Source: a virus
Reading direction: 5' to 3' (one strand)
Virus record (IMG/VR): IMGVR_UViG_3300025141_009759
Location: 1 to 28,337 of that record
DNA: 28,337 nucleotides
Part shown: piece after piece, positions 1 to 9,086 of the stretch
How the letters are laid out: each line of letters starts with the position of its first letter
Numbering within the stretch: position 1 is the first letter of the stretch
The notes under the pieces: generated by a model
Told to the model about the DNA's origin: nothing
Databases searched by the model: none
What the model saw: the letters and a program-made list of their open reading frames with translations, nothing else
Made by a program: the position numbers and the translations under genes

Positions 1-3000
1 TTCTAACTCTGATGTTCTGGGCCGGGTGACGATCTACAGTCGGCAGCCGAGGGTATGGGCTCTGTGGATTCAGCGCAAAATCAAATGACTGGTCTTGGAA
101 AAACGGATCATTGATTGTGCGGCCGGCGGTATTAATTACCTGATAGTTCTTCTCGTAGTTGCCGATGATCGTGGAGCCCGTGCGCATCTGAATGTTACGG
201 ATGTTGACGGGGCGCTTAGCTGTTTCCTCGCGGAAGCGTTGTGCTGTCGGCAGATCTGGAAGGTACCCGTGGGGCGCAGAGCCGAGAGGAGAATCAGCAA
301 ATGGAAAGTTCGGCGGGACAACACCCAGAGATCCCAATGCCGTAACAGAAGGGAGTACACCCAGTTCGAGCCTAAAACCTTCTGCTCTGGATTCTCTTGT
401 GTCTGTGCCGGTGTTCAGGGCTGTGTGTCGGTAGTAACGGCCACCAACATACTTTTCGGTAAATGGGCCCTGCATCGGGACAGCGTGGTCGTCGACGAAG
501 TCACTGTGAAGGTTTGTAACCATGGTGCCGGATTTGTACTGTGTTACAACTTGTGCGTTATATCCTGTTGTCACAGAGGAACTGTATAGGCTGAATGGCG
601 CTATTGTATTGCCGTCTGTTTTTCTACTTCCGTCAATGTTGATACTGGGATCCATCCCAAAGCCAAGCCTCTGCTTATATGTTGGATAGTAGACAGCCGG
701 ATTTTCCAATAGCTGTTCGACATCTGTATCGAAAGACAGCATGATATTGGTTGGAATGTTTGTATCGGGAACTGTCGGGCCACACGGAGCCGTCGCGGCG
801 AAGACATAGTTTGGTCTGTTGTTCGGGTGGCGAGCAACACCGACGACGGGCTTGTATCCCTCTGTAGAGAACTTTATGGGAGAATTAACCCTGCGGTCAA
901 AGGAGCTTCGGATAGCTTTGAGAAGATCAGTTCGGATAGAATCTTCCTGCTCTTCCATATAGCGGTGCCAGTATATGTTTTTGTTGGCGCCGTCGTTCGA
1001 TATTAGATATGGATCGACGAAAGAAGGAGATTCCGCGGTAATGTCTGCCGTCTCAAGGTTATTTCCGGTAGCATTGCGGCCGCCCACCTGATCATATATC
1101 GTGTCCTTGTCGTCGAGTGGATCGCTTCCCATTCGCCACCATGAAAGAAGGCTAGATGCGCAAGAAACTCCGCTCAAATAAACCCGTTTTCCGGAGCCAT
1201 AAATCTCAGTAACCTCAACTGACGAAAGTTCTTTGTCCCATACGGCCACATCGCACATGTAGCCCTCTATCCCGGCGGAGCCGACGACAGCGCCGATGCC
1301 CATACCGTAGGTGGTAATCGTACCGGGGGAGCCGGCCGTCGAGTCGCCTGCGGCCGGCAACGACGTATCAACATAAATTTTTGGAGGGATGGTCTCGCCG
1401 CCCCCAAATGTAACAACAAGATGTTGCCATGTGTCCAAAGATAATGCAGGACCAGTAGTAAGAGTATTGAAGTTGGTCCCGCAATCTGCTGCAATCCGGC
1501 CCGCGGTTGCATAATACCTGATCTTGCGACCGTTGGCCGTGGGAGCGCCGACTGCCCATAGGCTACGCCCATTAACAAAAGCAGTCTTGGGCCTAACCCA
1601 CATAGAAACACTAAAGGCTTTGGCGGCGCCGGCCGCTCCACCAATTAAACCCTCCCACACAGTATGTGTTGAAGACTGTAAGTATTCATCGACTCCGTCA
1701 AAAAGAATGGATTTAGCTATGCCGCCATCCTCAGTATCCTGAAGAGGAGCATGGAACATTTTCCAGGGCTGAACCTGTGAGGTGTTAGATGATCCAATCT
1801 GGCGTTTTGTGAATGCCGTATTGGAAATCATTCCAGTTCCCTGTGCGTACTCTTCGGGTGAACTCTGCGCTGACGAGTCTGCGGCCATATTGCCATCAAC
1901 AGAGCCTGTGATGTCTCCGCCGCCCTTGCGCTGGAGGAATGGGAATTTCTGCTGGTACTTTGGCCGCTCTAGAACGTGGCTTTCGATAACCGTTCTCACG
2001 TTCTCGCTGAAGTCTGCTGACGCGGGGACGAGTTGACCAAGCATCAAAGATAGTGAACTGTCAAACCACTTATAGAACTCATAAAACTTGTCAAAATCAA
2101 GTTGATCGTTCTCGACCTGCTCGAAGAACTTCTGTCGCATAAAGGAAAGCTGTTTATAATCAGGGCGGTAGCGCTCTACTTGATCGCCAATGAGGTTGTT
2201 AAAGTCCTTCATATTGGCGAAGTAGTTGATCATCTCTTCTGATATGACCTGATACATACTCTTTTCAAAAGCGAAGTAGTAATTGGTTGGTCGTGATTCA
2301 GTTGTGAAGACGTCCTGCTCTTGTGCGTTCAATACGCGGATCATATCTTGAGACTGTACGTTCTCGGGAAGGTTCAGTTTTGATGAAACAACATAGTCTT
2401 TGTCGATTGCTGTTGTCGAGGAGGCTGCGAAGAAGCGACCTTGGGCCGTATGCTGCCTACTAAGGATCCCGCTTAGTTCCCCAAACGTTTCAGTGTTGGC
2501 CGAGCCGGAGCTGATATCATCAACTGTAAGAAAACCTGTTGCTGCCGATCCTGTATTGTTGAGGAACTCCCAGTTAAATACAAGCGTGTCGATCTTCTTG
2601 GCATTGCCGAAGGATGCTGATGTGTTAAACTCAAATGCGTACAGGTGCGACTGCAACGCGCCGTGATTCTCGGTATCAAGGATGTGTCCGGTCAATGCTT
2701 CGTCACTAAGATAGTCCAGCCAGTAGCGGCATGCGTTAACTTTAACATCTGATCTTTGGAGGACTGCGCCAGTGAAGTTTTCTCTGTGAGCACCGATATA
2801 TACTCTCTTGGCGCTTGTCATAAAGGCATCCGGTGGCGCAGTGATTGAACCCGAGAGGGTAAACTGTTCCATAATCTCGCCGGCTTGCGCCTGAACACCG
2901 TGCAGTTCGACAATGTAGTTTGAGCTTGCTCCGTCCACAAGACCCTTAAGGGGGAACTCGGAAGGCCTGATACGTACCGACAAGTTCCATCTGGTGTTAT

Positions 3001-5320
3001 TGTATACGTTTTCGTACAGAGCTGTCTCTAGACGGGGAACGTAGCCTCCGGAGGATCCAGTTAGCAAGAATCTAACATTGTCGGAGTACTTTTCATCGCG
3101 GATGGCATACACCTGGAAGTTTCCATCTTCAGTGGTCCAAGTTGTGTCTGTACTGAGGGCCGCTTCAGCTCCGTGGACACCGAACAGAGAGGCTGAGATC
3201 ATACTGGTATTGAAGTATGCGTGTGCGGCCTGCTCTGGCTTGAGGGGGAATAATATCTCTGCTTCTAGGGTTGTCGCGTAGCCTCCCGTGAGTGCTGCAC
3301 TGGATGTAATATAGCTAACCGAGTTTGGATTAGAGACATCAGCGTAGTTGAATACTGTGGCCACCATGTTATCGGCAGTATTAAAGTTGATGAATCTGTC
3401 AGTTACGATTACGTTGCGTCTATTGTTCCTCAGTTCATACTCAACATTGTTGGCATACATATTGGTTTTGATTAGTTCGTCGTCAACACCAAAGCAACGA
3501 ATTAAGTTTCTAAATGCCTTTTCAGTACCCTTTGATTTATAAATGAAAGAGATATTATTGTAAATGTTTTGATATATCGTGTTCTTTATATCGTGGAGCG
3601 ACTTATCATAGAGACGCTTTTCGCTCCGGTCAGCGAGTTTCTCTAAAAGGTCAGCATCCAAGAAAAGATTGGGAGCTACCATGCCAGTGGAGGACAGCAG
3701 CTTCTCAGCAAATGGTAGGGGCTTCGCGAAACTCCCACTCATATAACGAATATCTTTGAGGGTATTAATGTTCTCAACTTGTAATTGTAATGTGTCAAAG
3801 TAGCTTGACAAAATCTGTGTCAACTGTCTGACGTCACCTGAACCTTCGGTATCTTCTTCTGTGATCCACGCGGGGATTGAATTGTAGACTGCCGCATTGT
3901 TGCTGGCATCGTGCGCCGAGCCAGATAGTTCCAATGAGGCAGCGAGCGCGACCACTTCAGGATGGAAAGAGTAAATAATCGGATCCTTGAACTCTGCTGT
4001 TGCTGCCGTGGATAAAACGATTGCTGAACCGGTGTTTCTAGACTTCGATGTATATCCTGTCCAGGTTCCATTGGAGTAGCGGCCCGAGTAATCTAGTACT
4101 GTGCTGTCTGTAGACTCAACGCCTGTGATTCCTTCGTTGAACTTGAAGTACACACCAAGGTTAACGTTCGCCATCTCCTGGGTTTCGATATATGGTAACG
4201 GATCTGTATTGACACCGCCGCCGACTTGTGTAAACCAGTATCTGCCGATATCCTTAGAAGTGCGCTGTGTCTTCCAGTACCGGAACTCATCGACCGAACC
4301 AGATAACTTGCCATAGTAGGCGCCAGCAGTAGAGCCGGAGGGCGCAGTAATGAGTGCCCCCAAGTATGCCTGCAGGCCTGTGGCGTCAATGTCATTAACT
4401 CCTGCTGTCCCAAGGGTCGTTTCATTGTTTAAATTTCCATCAACGTAAAAACGCGTCAAAACGCCAGCAGAGGCAGAAGCAAAAGTGAACGCGTAGTGGT
4501 GCCAGCTGTTATCTGTTACTTCGGCATAAGTTAGAGTTGATGCTGCGGGGTCTTGCCTGAAGAATCCGACTGAATCGTCGGAGCCAGATTGAAGGGTGAC
4601 CCGGAAGGGACTGCTGGGCGAAGCGGTGGAATCCAACTCAACCGTTAGGCGCCCATAGTCTGCCGAGGATGTCAGTTCGCCGTTCCACAAATCAAAGATG
4701 ACTTCGCGGGTGGAGCTGACGCCAGGAAAGTCGTCGTCTTTCTTGAGCCAAAATTCTACTGATGCACCGCGGGAAGCAATATCCATTTGGAGGTTTGACG
4801 CGCGATTCATCGACGGCTCGTAGTAGTTTGAGCCAGTGAATTGACCGGCCAAGGTTCCAGCGTTGGTGTCTGAAGGGTTGGGGCCACCTATAAAGAAAAT
4901 ATATTCATAGTCTGATGCATCAGCTGGTATTGCATATCCATCAGTGAGCGCTCCCGTCGCCCCCCAACCATCAGCCGAGAGGATCACATATCCATTTGTA
5001 CGTGGATACTTCTCTTGCAATATGTAAAGGTCGAGGTAAGTGGAATCATTTTGCCACTCTAGACGCTCCTTGAGCGATCCATCATACGGATATGTACCAT
5101 AAATTCTCTTTAGGGAGGAGTCGTAATACTCTTCAGCAGACCCGTAGCGAGCGAAGTTTTCTGGCTTCGAAAAGTCAGTATAAGGTATAAACCTCTCTTC
5201 TTCGATAATATCTTGTTCATGATATCCCGAGGACTCTATCTCTCCCGAAATATCATTAGATGTCTTGCTTGCCAGGGATTGTATACTCTCGGCAACTTCG
5301 AAGTATTTCTTGATGCTCAT
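1..5320 (-). CDS. Giant baseplate/tail protein with two LamG-like domains (3' end outside window)
   Basis: The frame is open from an ATG at 5320 to the left edge, giving at least 1773 residues without a stop; the C-terminus is missing. Residues about 155-355 and 1205-1375 are two LamG/concanavalin-like beta-sandwich domains. Each has the hallmark core pattern of that fold: VEFWLKK then WHHYAFTF in the first, and FSVSMWVRP then WQHLVVTFGG in the second. Such domains often bind glycans. Between them, residues 595-611 (KSKGTEKAFRNLIRCFG) follow a long helical stretch. They resemble the 'RGT..A(I/L)R' signature of P2 gpI-type tail proteins. The gene lies two genes after the gp6-like wedge gene, and in T4 gp7, a gpI-related wedge protein, follows gp6. 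I infer a wedge or peripheral baseplate protein carrying surface-binding domains. The start overlaps nothing: 7 bases separate it from the upstream stop. The LamG assignment is fairly sure; the gp7 analogy is inference. Confidence 0.85.
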   Translation of the reverse strand, partial: MSIKKYFEVAESIQSLASKTSNDISGEIESSGYHEQDIIEEERFIPYTDFSKPENFARYGSAEEYYDSSLKRIYGTYPYDGSLKERLEWQNDSTYLDLYILQEKYPRTNGYVILSADGWGATGALTDGYAIPADASDYEYIFFIGGPNPSDTNAGTLAGQFTGSNYYEPSMNRASNLQMDIASRGASVEFWLKKDDDFPGVSSTREVIFDLWNGELTSSADYGRLTVELDSTASPSSPFRVTLQSGSDDSVGFFRQDPAASTLTYAEVTDNSWHHYAFTFASASAGVLTRFYVDGNLNNETTLGTAGVNDIDATGLQAYLGALITAPSGSTAGAYYGKLSGSVDEFRYWKTQRTSKDIGRYWFTQVGGGVNTDPLPYIETQEMANVNLGVYFKFNEGITGVESTDSTVLDYSGRYSNGTWTGYTSKSRNTGSAIVLSTAATAEFKDPIIYSFHPEVVALAASLELSGSAHDASNNAAVYNSIPAWITEEDTEGSGDVRQLTQILSSYFDTLQLQVENINTLKDIRYMSGSFAKPLPFAEKLLSSTGMVAPNLFLDADLLEKLADRSEKRLYDKSLHDIKNTIYQNIYNNISFIYKSKGTEKAFRNLIRCFGVDDELIKTNMYANNVEYELRNNRRNVIVTDRFINFNTADNMVATVFNYADVSNPNSVSYITSSAALTGGYATTLEAEILFPLKPEQAAHAYFNTSMISASLFGVHGAEAALSTDTTWTTEDGNFQVYAIRDEKYSDNVRFLLTGSSGGYVPRLETALYENVYNNTRWNLSVRIRPSEFPLKGLVDGASSNYIVELHGVQAQAGEIMEQFTLSGSITAPPDAFMTSAKRVYIGAHRENFTGAVLQRSDVKVNACRYWLDYLSDEALTGHILDTENHGALQSHLYAFEFNTSASFGNAKKIDTLVFNWEFLNNTGSAATGFLTVDDISSGSANTETFGELSGILSRQHTAQGRFFAASSTTAIDKDYVVSSKLNLPENVQSQDMIRVLNAQEQDVFTTESRPTNYYFAFEKSMYQVISEEMINYFANMKDFNNLIGDQVERYRPDYKQLSFMRQKFFEQVENDQLDFDKFYEFYKWFDSSLSLMLGQLVPASADFSENVRTVIESHVLERPKYQQKFPFLQRKGGGDITGSVDGNMAADSSAQSSPEEYAQGTGMISNTAFTKRQIGSSNTSQVQPWKMFHAPLQDTEDGGIAKSILFDGVDEYLQSSTHTVWEGLIGGAAGAAKAFSVSMWVRPKTAFVNGRSLWAVGAPTANGRKIRYYATAGRIAADCGTNFNTLTTGPALSLDTWQHLVVTFGGGETIPPKIYVDTSLPAAGDSTAGSPGTITTYGMGIGAVVGSAGIEGYMCDVAVWDKELSSVEVTEIYGSGKRVYLSGVSCASSLLSWWRMGSDPLDDKDTIYDQVGGRNATGNNLETADITAESPSFVDPYLISNDGANKNIYWHRYMEEQEDSIRTDLLKAIRSSFDRRVNSPIKFSTEGYKPVVGVARHPNNRPNYVFAATAPCGPTVPDTNIPTNIMLSFDTDVEQLLENPAVYYPTYKQRLGFGMDPSINIDGSRKTDGNTIAPFSLYSSSVTTGYNAQVVTQYKSGTMVTNLHSDFVDDHAVPMQGPFTEKYVGGRYYRHTALNTGTDTRESRAEGFRLELGVLPSVTALGSLGVVPPNFPFADSPLGSAPHGYLPDLPTAQRFREETAKRPVNIRNIQMRTGSTIIGNYEKNYQVINTAGRTINDPFFQDQSFDFALNPQSPYPRLPTVDRHPAQNIRVR

Positions 5321-5327
5321 GTTCTAA

Positions 5328-6860
5328 TTATTCTTCAACTCTAAATTTGAACGCTTGTGGTTGTTCCTGCCAGTCTCCTATACTGTCGTTATAATAGGAC
5401 AATCTTATCTCGTACATATAATCTGACTCGAGCAGAGAGATATCGAGGTCAAAATAGTTTCCTTCCTTGTCGTATGACATCATGGTACACAAATCAGAAC
5501 CCGTACCATATGAAATGGCAGGATAATTGTCGGTGGTACGGTAGATTGCATATGAGGCGCTCTCGATAACATCAGTAGGATTGTTTGCCGTCGCAACGTT
5601 ATAGACTGTTGGGCTCCAATTTCTGTCGCGGACGAAGAAACGGAACCTTGCCTTGTCTTGTGTTGAGTATTTCTTTTTAAGATTTTTGCAGCTCGTAATA
5701 CGGTTGAACGTTGGGGCGCTGTCGTATGTCGGAAGCAATTCAGGGTAGAAGGAGCCTGTAAAGAACTCAACGGCGCCGGAGTGCCACACATCGTGGATCT
5801 CTAGGAGCGGTGTAGAGGCTGCTGTGAGCGCGAGACTGACCGAATACAGCCCTGCGCTCGTATAACTTGCTGTAGCGTTTGTATCGCCAGCAGAGACGAC
5901 TCCTGCGCCCACTGGGAGACTTAACTTTGAGCCCGTGGGGGTGCCGAACGAGCTGGAGTAAAACGAGACCCTTAGATCGCGAGTTCCGACGGCAGGAATA
6001 TTAACGAGGCGGCCGCGAACATAGTTGTAGAGACACAATTTATTGAGGTTATCGGCTGCAGGAGCAAGAGAGCTGGAGAAATAGAAGTTCTCTCTGTCAT
6101 CTTTTGTCGATGAGTCCCAACGTGCTTCTATCACAGGGCGTTTGTAAAAGAATTCTGTCGACCGGGCGAAGAACTTCTTTGTGTAATAAGATTGTTTAGC
6201 TCCATCGAGGTTCTGGATTGTGCCATTGGCTCCAGCGACTAGGGCATATGCTTCCTGACTAGCTGTAAGCCTAATGCCAAAACCATTACTCTTTATTACA
6301 CCGTCGCCGGCTGGCGTATCGAGGTACTTAATCCACTCTTCTACAATGTGGGAAACGTCGTGCTCTAGATCTTCGTAGCCTAGGGGGAAGGAAATGTTGT
6401 AATTTGACCCCGTATGATAATCTCCGCCGTCGCTTGTCCAGGCGGCGCCGCTGCTTCTTTCTCCCCAGTTTGCTTGGCCTAGGTCTTTATATTCGTCCAT
6501 ATCCAGGCCTGCGCCTTCGTTCCAAGAGCTAGATACCGGGGCAACAACCAAGTTAAAGTCTTGCGGCAATGTCCAGGGTGTTTCTGCGTTGAACATTTTA
6601 AGGTAGAATGAGACACTTCCGGAAGCAGGTATCTTGTTAGCTGTGCGGTTGGCTGCAATTGTCGCGACTGGAAACTGAATTAGAATGCGTGAGAGTTCTT
6701 GTGACTGCCCAATGGATCCCGACTCTTGCCCATATATGGAAAACACCTCTAGAGAGTCGGCATAACCCATGTTGGAGCCGGTGCCTCTCGTAACAAGGTT
6801 TGCCTCGTAGGCGTTTGTGATTGTAGTATCAGCGCTGGCTGTGTATCTTATAATAGACAT
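5328..6860 (-). CDS. Virion structural protein with N-terminal DNRLRE-like domain
   Basis: This 510-residue protein sits between the gp6-like gene and the giant LamG protein, so it is probably part of the baseplate or tail periphery. Residues about 4-180 follow the DNRLRE (CBM96-like) beta-sandwich pattern: an opening ADTTITNAYEANL, then SRILIQFPV, then VAPVSSSWNEGAGLD, and finally a DVSHIVEEWIKYL helix. This fold is known from secreted and cell-wall proteins that bind polysaccharide. The rest is beta-rich and rich in Ser, Tyr and Thr, with no catalytic motif I recognise. The ATG shares one base with the gp6 stop (TAATG), which suggests translational coupling. A receptor-binding or wedge-accessory role is inference. 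T4 gp8 normally sits near here, but I see no gp8 similarity. Confidence 0.85.
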   Translation of the reverse strand: MSIIRYTASADTTITNAYEANLVTRGTGSNMGYADSLEVFSIYGQESGSIGQSQELSRILIQFPVATIAANRTANKIPASGSVSFYLKMFNAETPWTLPQDFNLVVAPVSSSWNEGAGLDMDEYKDLGQANWGERSSGAAWTSDGGDYHTGSNYNISFPLGYEDLEHDVSHIVEEWIKYLDTPAGDGVIKSNGFGIRLTASQEAYALVAGANGTIQNLDGAKQSYYTKKFFARSTEFFYKRPVIEARWDSSTKDDRENFYFSSSLAPAADNLNKLCLYNYVRGRLVNIPAVGTRDLRVSFYSSSFGTPTGSKLSLPVGAGVVSAGDTNATASYTSAGLYSVSLALTAASTPLLEIHDVWHSGAVEFFTGSFYPELLPTYDSAPTFNRITSCKNLKKKYSTQDKARFRFFVRDRNWSPTVYNVATANNPTDVIESASYAIYRTTDNYPAISYGTGSDLCTMMSYDKEGNYFDLDISLLESDYMYEIRLSYYNDSIGDWQEQPQAFKFRVEE

Positions 6861-8659
6861 TAGGTAACTGACCCCTTGATATCAACGTTTGGGAACTTAA
6901 GTTCAAAAATGACATTCCGTGGTGCGGGGATTCGGCGGCCGTCCGCGGAAAGGTTTGCGGAGAAATTGTAACTCATATCTGAGTATGAGCTGCCGGCTTT
7001 ATTGATAATCTCCAGATCAACGACGTCGACGATACCGGGCACCTTTTGCAGGACTTTATAAAAATCCGTGATCCCGATCGATTCGCCGATATCGTATTGA
7101 TTTTTATTCAGGTAGGTAGCTATCGCTGATTTCGCTTTATTAAGTACAGTAAACTTGTTCACATTTGTATCCGTAACCACCACATAGTTGATACCAAAGT
7201 TCACTATTGTGGCGTCCAGTATGTCAACAGTATCATTGATAATTTTATACTGTAATAGCCAAGTTTTTAAATTGTTTTTTAATACTTGGTTGGCCGCGGT
7301 CAATTTATTGCTTGTATTCTCAGAGACTACATAGATATTTATGTTTCTTCGGAGTTCATCAAAGTCGCGACTAACTGCCACTCTTTTGACAGCACCAAAT
7401 TTGCCGGGCATACCATAACATATCGCCTGATAGTCCTGTATGGTGACTGCACGATTCTGGGCAGCATAGAACCCAAAGACTCTCTGCTTCACCTCTTCTG
7501 AACTGGGGAGTGAAATATCACCTGTGAACTGCTCGTCGTTCGTGACCTCTAGGGAGCCCACCACAATGTTTCTTTGGACTTGGCTTAGGCCCCCTTGGGC
7601 TCTAAACTTAAATTTGGGTGAGTCAATATTAGTAATCGTGGCCACCGAAGCATTAACATCATTGACCTCGTTTGTTCGATACGCTATCCGAAGAGTTGTG
7701 TTTGATGGCGCGATGCCAAATTTATCGCTACTAATTAATTTCGTAGGATCGAACTCAGCATCTGTAACATATGTTCTACCGTTTAAGTCCAAGATCAAGT
7801 TTGTTGGATCCACAACAGCGTCCGAAAGTAGCTCAGAGTCTGAGCCATATCCAAACTGAAGGTATGTTGTAGTATCCGACGACTCAACTGTGAACCGGCG
7901 AGCGACAGGGACAGCCTTCATAATGCTACTGACTGTGCCAGCTGTCGAGGTGTCAGTGTTTCTAATCGCCTTATAAATCACATTTTGAGAAAGGTTGTCG
8001 ACTTGAACATACTCATGTCCCTCTAAATCAACCACGGAAATGACATCTGTTATGTTCTGTGTGCCAAGGTTAACCTTAAGGAATCTCTCGAAATCAAATA
8101 CTTCGACCTCTTTGAAGTTTGTGCGCCCTGAAACAGCACGACCTTGTGCCCTAATTACATAGTTAAGAACATCATTGGTGCTGTTGTCAATATCCTTGGG
8201 TACCACCTGATTTGTTAGGACTGCAAAATTAACGTCATCAAGCAAAGTATAAGAGCCACCGCCGAGAGAAGAGAATACAGAGCCCTGCGCAAGAGTGGGA
8301 GCATATGCCAGGTCTGGGCCCAAGCTGTTCGGGTTTGCGGGGACTTGAATATAGAAGGTAAGCATGCCATATGATGAAGGGTTTCTATTAAGCTTGAACC
8401 CCATCTGTCGAGCGAGGCGCAAAACGTTATCATACTCTACAGCTGTTTCTAAGAAACTCTCATTTGCTTGATAGTCGACATAAAAAGACAGGATATCACC
8501 AACATATGCCACAGTATCGAGCATTAGTGACCCAAAGGATGCTTTATTGAAGTCCTTGTAGGTATCTGGGTAATATCGCTTCGCGTAATTCTCTAAATCT
8601 TTACGAATAGAATCAAAATCGCGGCTCGTATAATCTATCGGTTGCAGTTTTTTTGGCAT
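6860..8659 (-). CDS. Baseplate wedge protein, gp6/Baseplate_J-like
   Basis: The protein has 599 residues, close to T4 gp6 (660). The N-terminus (PIDYTSRDFDSIRKDL, then FNKASFGSLMLDTVAYVGD and LSFYVDYQANESFLETA) is the typical opening of gp6-like and Baseplate_J family proteins. These form the dimer that links neighbouring wedges into the ring around the hub. The middle is beta-rich. The region around residues 410-450 (YAAQNRAVTIQDYQAICYG) matches the conserved 'r.VT..DYe..v' segment of the J/gp6 fold. It lies directly downstream of the gp25-like gene, as expected for partner wedge subunits. A purine-rich ribosome-binding site (AAGAGACC) precedes the ATG. Confidence 0.93.
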   Translation of the reverse strand: MPKKLQPIDYTSRDFDSIRKDLENYAKRYYPDTYKDFNKASFGSLMLDTVAYVGDILSFYVDYQANESFLETAVEYDNVLRLARQMGFKLNRNPSSYGMLTFYIQVPANPNSLGPDLAYAPTLAQGSVFSSLGGGSYTLLDDVNFAVLTNQVVPKDIDNSTNDVLNYVIRAQGRAVSGRTNFKEVEVFDFERFLKVNLGTQNITDVISVVDLEGHEYVQVDNLSQNVIYKAIRNTDTSTAGTVSSIMKAVPVARRFTVESSDTTTYLQFGYGSDSELLSDAVVDPTNLILDLNGRTYVTDAEFDPTKLISSDKFGIAPSNTTLRIAYRTNEVNDVNASVATITNIDSPKFKFRAQGGLSQVQRNIVVGSLEVTNDEQFTGDISLPSSEEVKQRVFGFYAAQNRAVTIQDYQAICYGMPGKFGAVKRVAVSRDFDELRRNINIYVVSENTSNKLTAANQVLKNNLKTWLLQYKIINDTVDILDATIVNFGINYVVVTDTNVNKFTVLNKAKSAIATYLNKNQYDIGESIGITDFYKVLQKVPGIVDVVDLEIINKAGSSYSDMSYNFSANLSADGRRIPAPRNVIFELKFPNVDIKGSVT

Positions 8660-8675
8660 GATAAGGTCTCTTTAA

Positions 8676-9065
8676 TTAGTTGTTTATGTTAATTTGTAGC
8701 GATGTACTCTGTTTAAGCGGTACAATGGTGAAAAATATACTTAGTCTGATGGAATTGGGAAACAAATCTGGATTATCTTCTCTGGCTGAAAAATCAACAT
8801 GATCAATCTGAATGTATGACATATATGTGTCTACCTGCTCTTGTAGGCGCGATCTTATACTGTCGTAGGTGTTGGTGGTATTGTTCTCAAATAGATACCT
8901 TGAGATCCCGACACCAAAGTTGGGATACATAATGCGCTCCCCGGGGTTTGTGAGCACCAACATTTTTAAATTTTGTTTTGCTAGATCATCAAACGTTGTG
9001 TTTAGGTCGTATGGGCCGAACACATTGCTGACAACTAGTGGTAATTTTACAGATAATCCTGACAT
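8676..9065 (-). CDS. Baseplate wedge protein, gp25-like (GPW/gp25 family)
   Basis: The 129-residue length is almost that of T4 gp25 (132). The family core is visible at residues 34-60: LKMLVLTNPGERIMYPNFG followed by VGISRYLFEN. This corresponds to the 'll.T..GeR...p.fG.gl..llFe' signature. The protein is a small wedge subunit that nucleates sheath assembly on the baseplate. It sits between the 1754-residue protein and gp6, and gp25-gp6 adjacency is common in contractile-tail systems. A good ribosome-binding site (AAAGGAAAAAC) precedes the ATG. Confidence 0.93.
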   Translation of the reverse strand: MSGLSVKLPLVVSNVFGPYDLNTTFDDLAKQNLKMLVLTNPGERIMYPNFGVGISRYLFENNTTNTYDSIRSRLQEQVDTYMSYIQIDHVDFSAREDNPDLFPNSIRLSIFFTIVPLKQSTSLQININN

Positions 9066-9086
9066 TTTTTGTTTTTCCTTTTAAGA

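Noticed and set aside
95-589. Plus-strand open frame of 164 codons
   Set aside because: It lies antisense to the giant LamG gene, its product is Cys-rich with no domain pattern, and all confirmed genes are on the minus strand.
1267-1644. Minus-strand 125-codon frame overlapping the giant gene
   Set aside because: It is in another frame inside the second LamG domain, whose frame gives clear LamG motifs. The Pro/Leu/Arg-rich product is a shadow.
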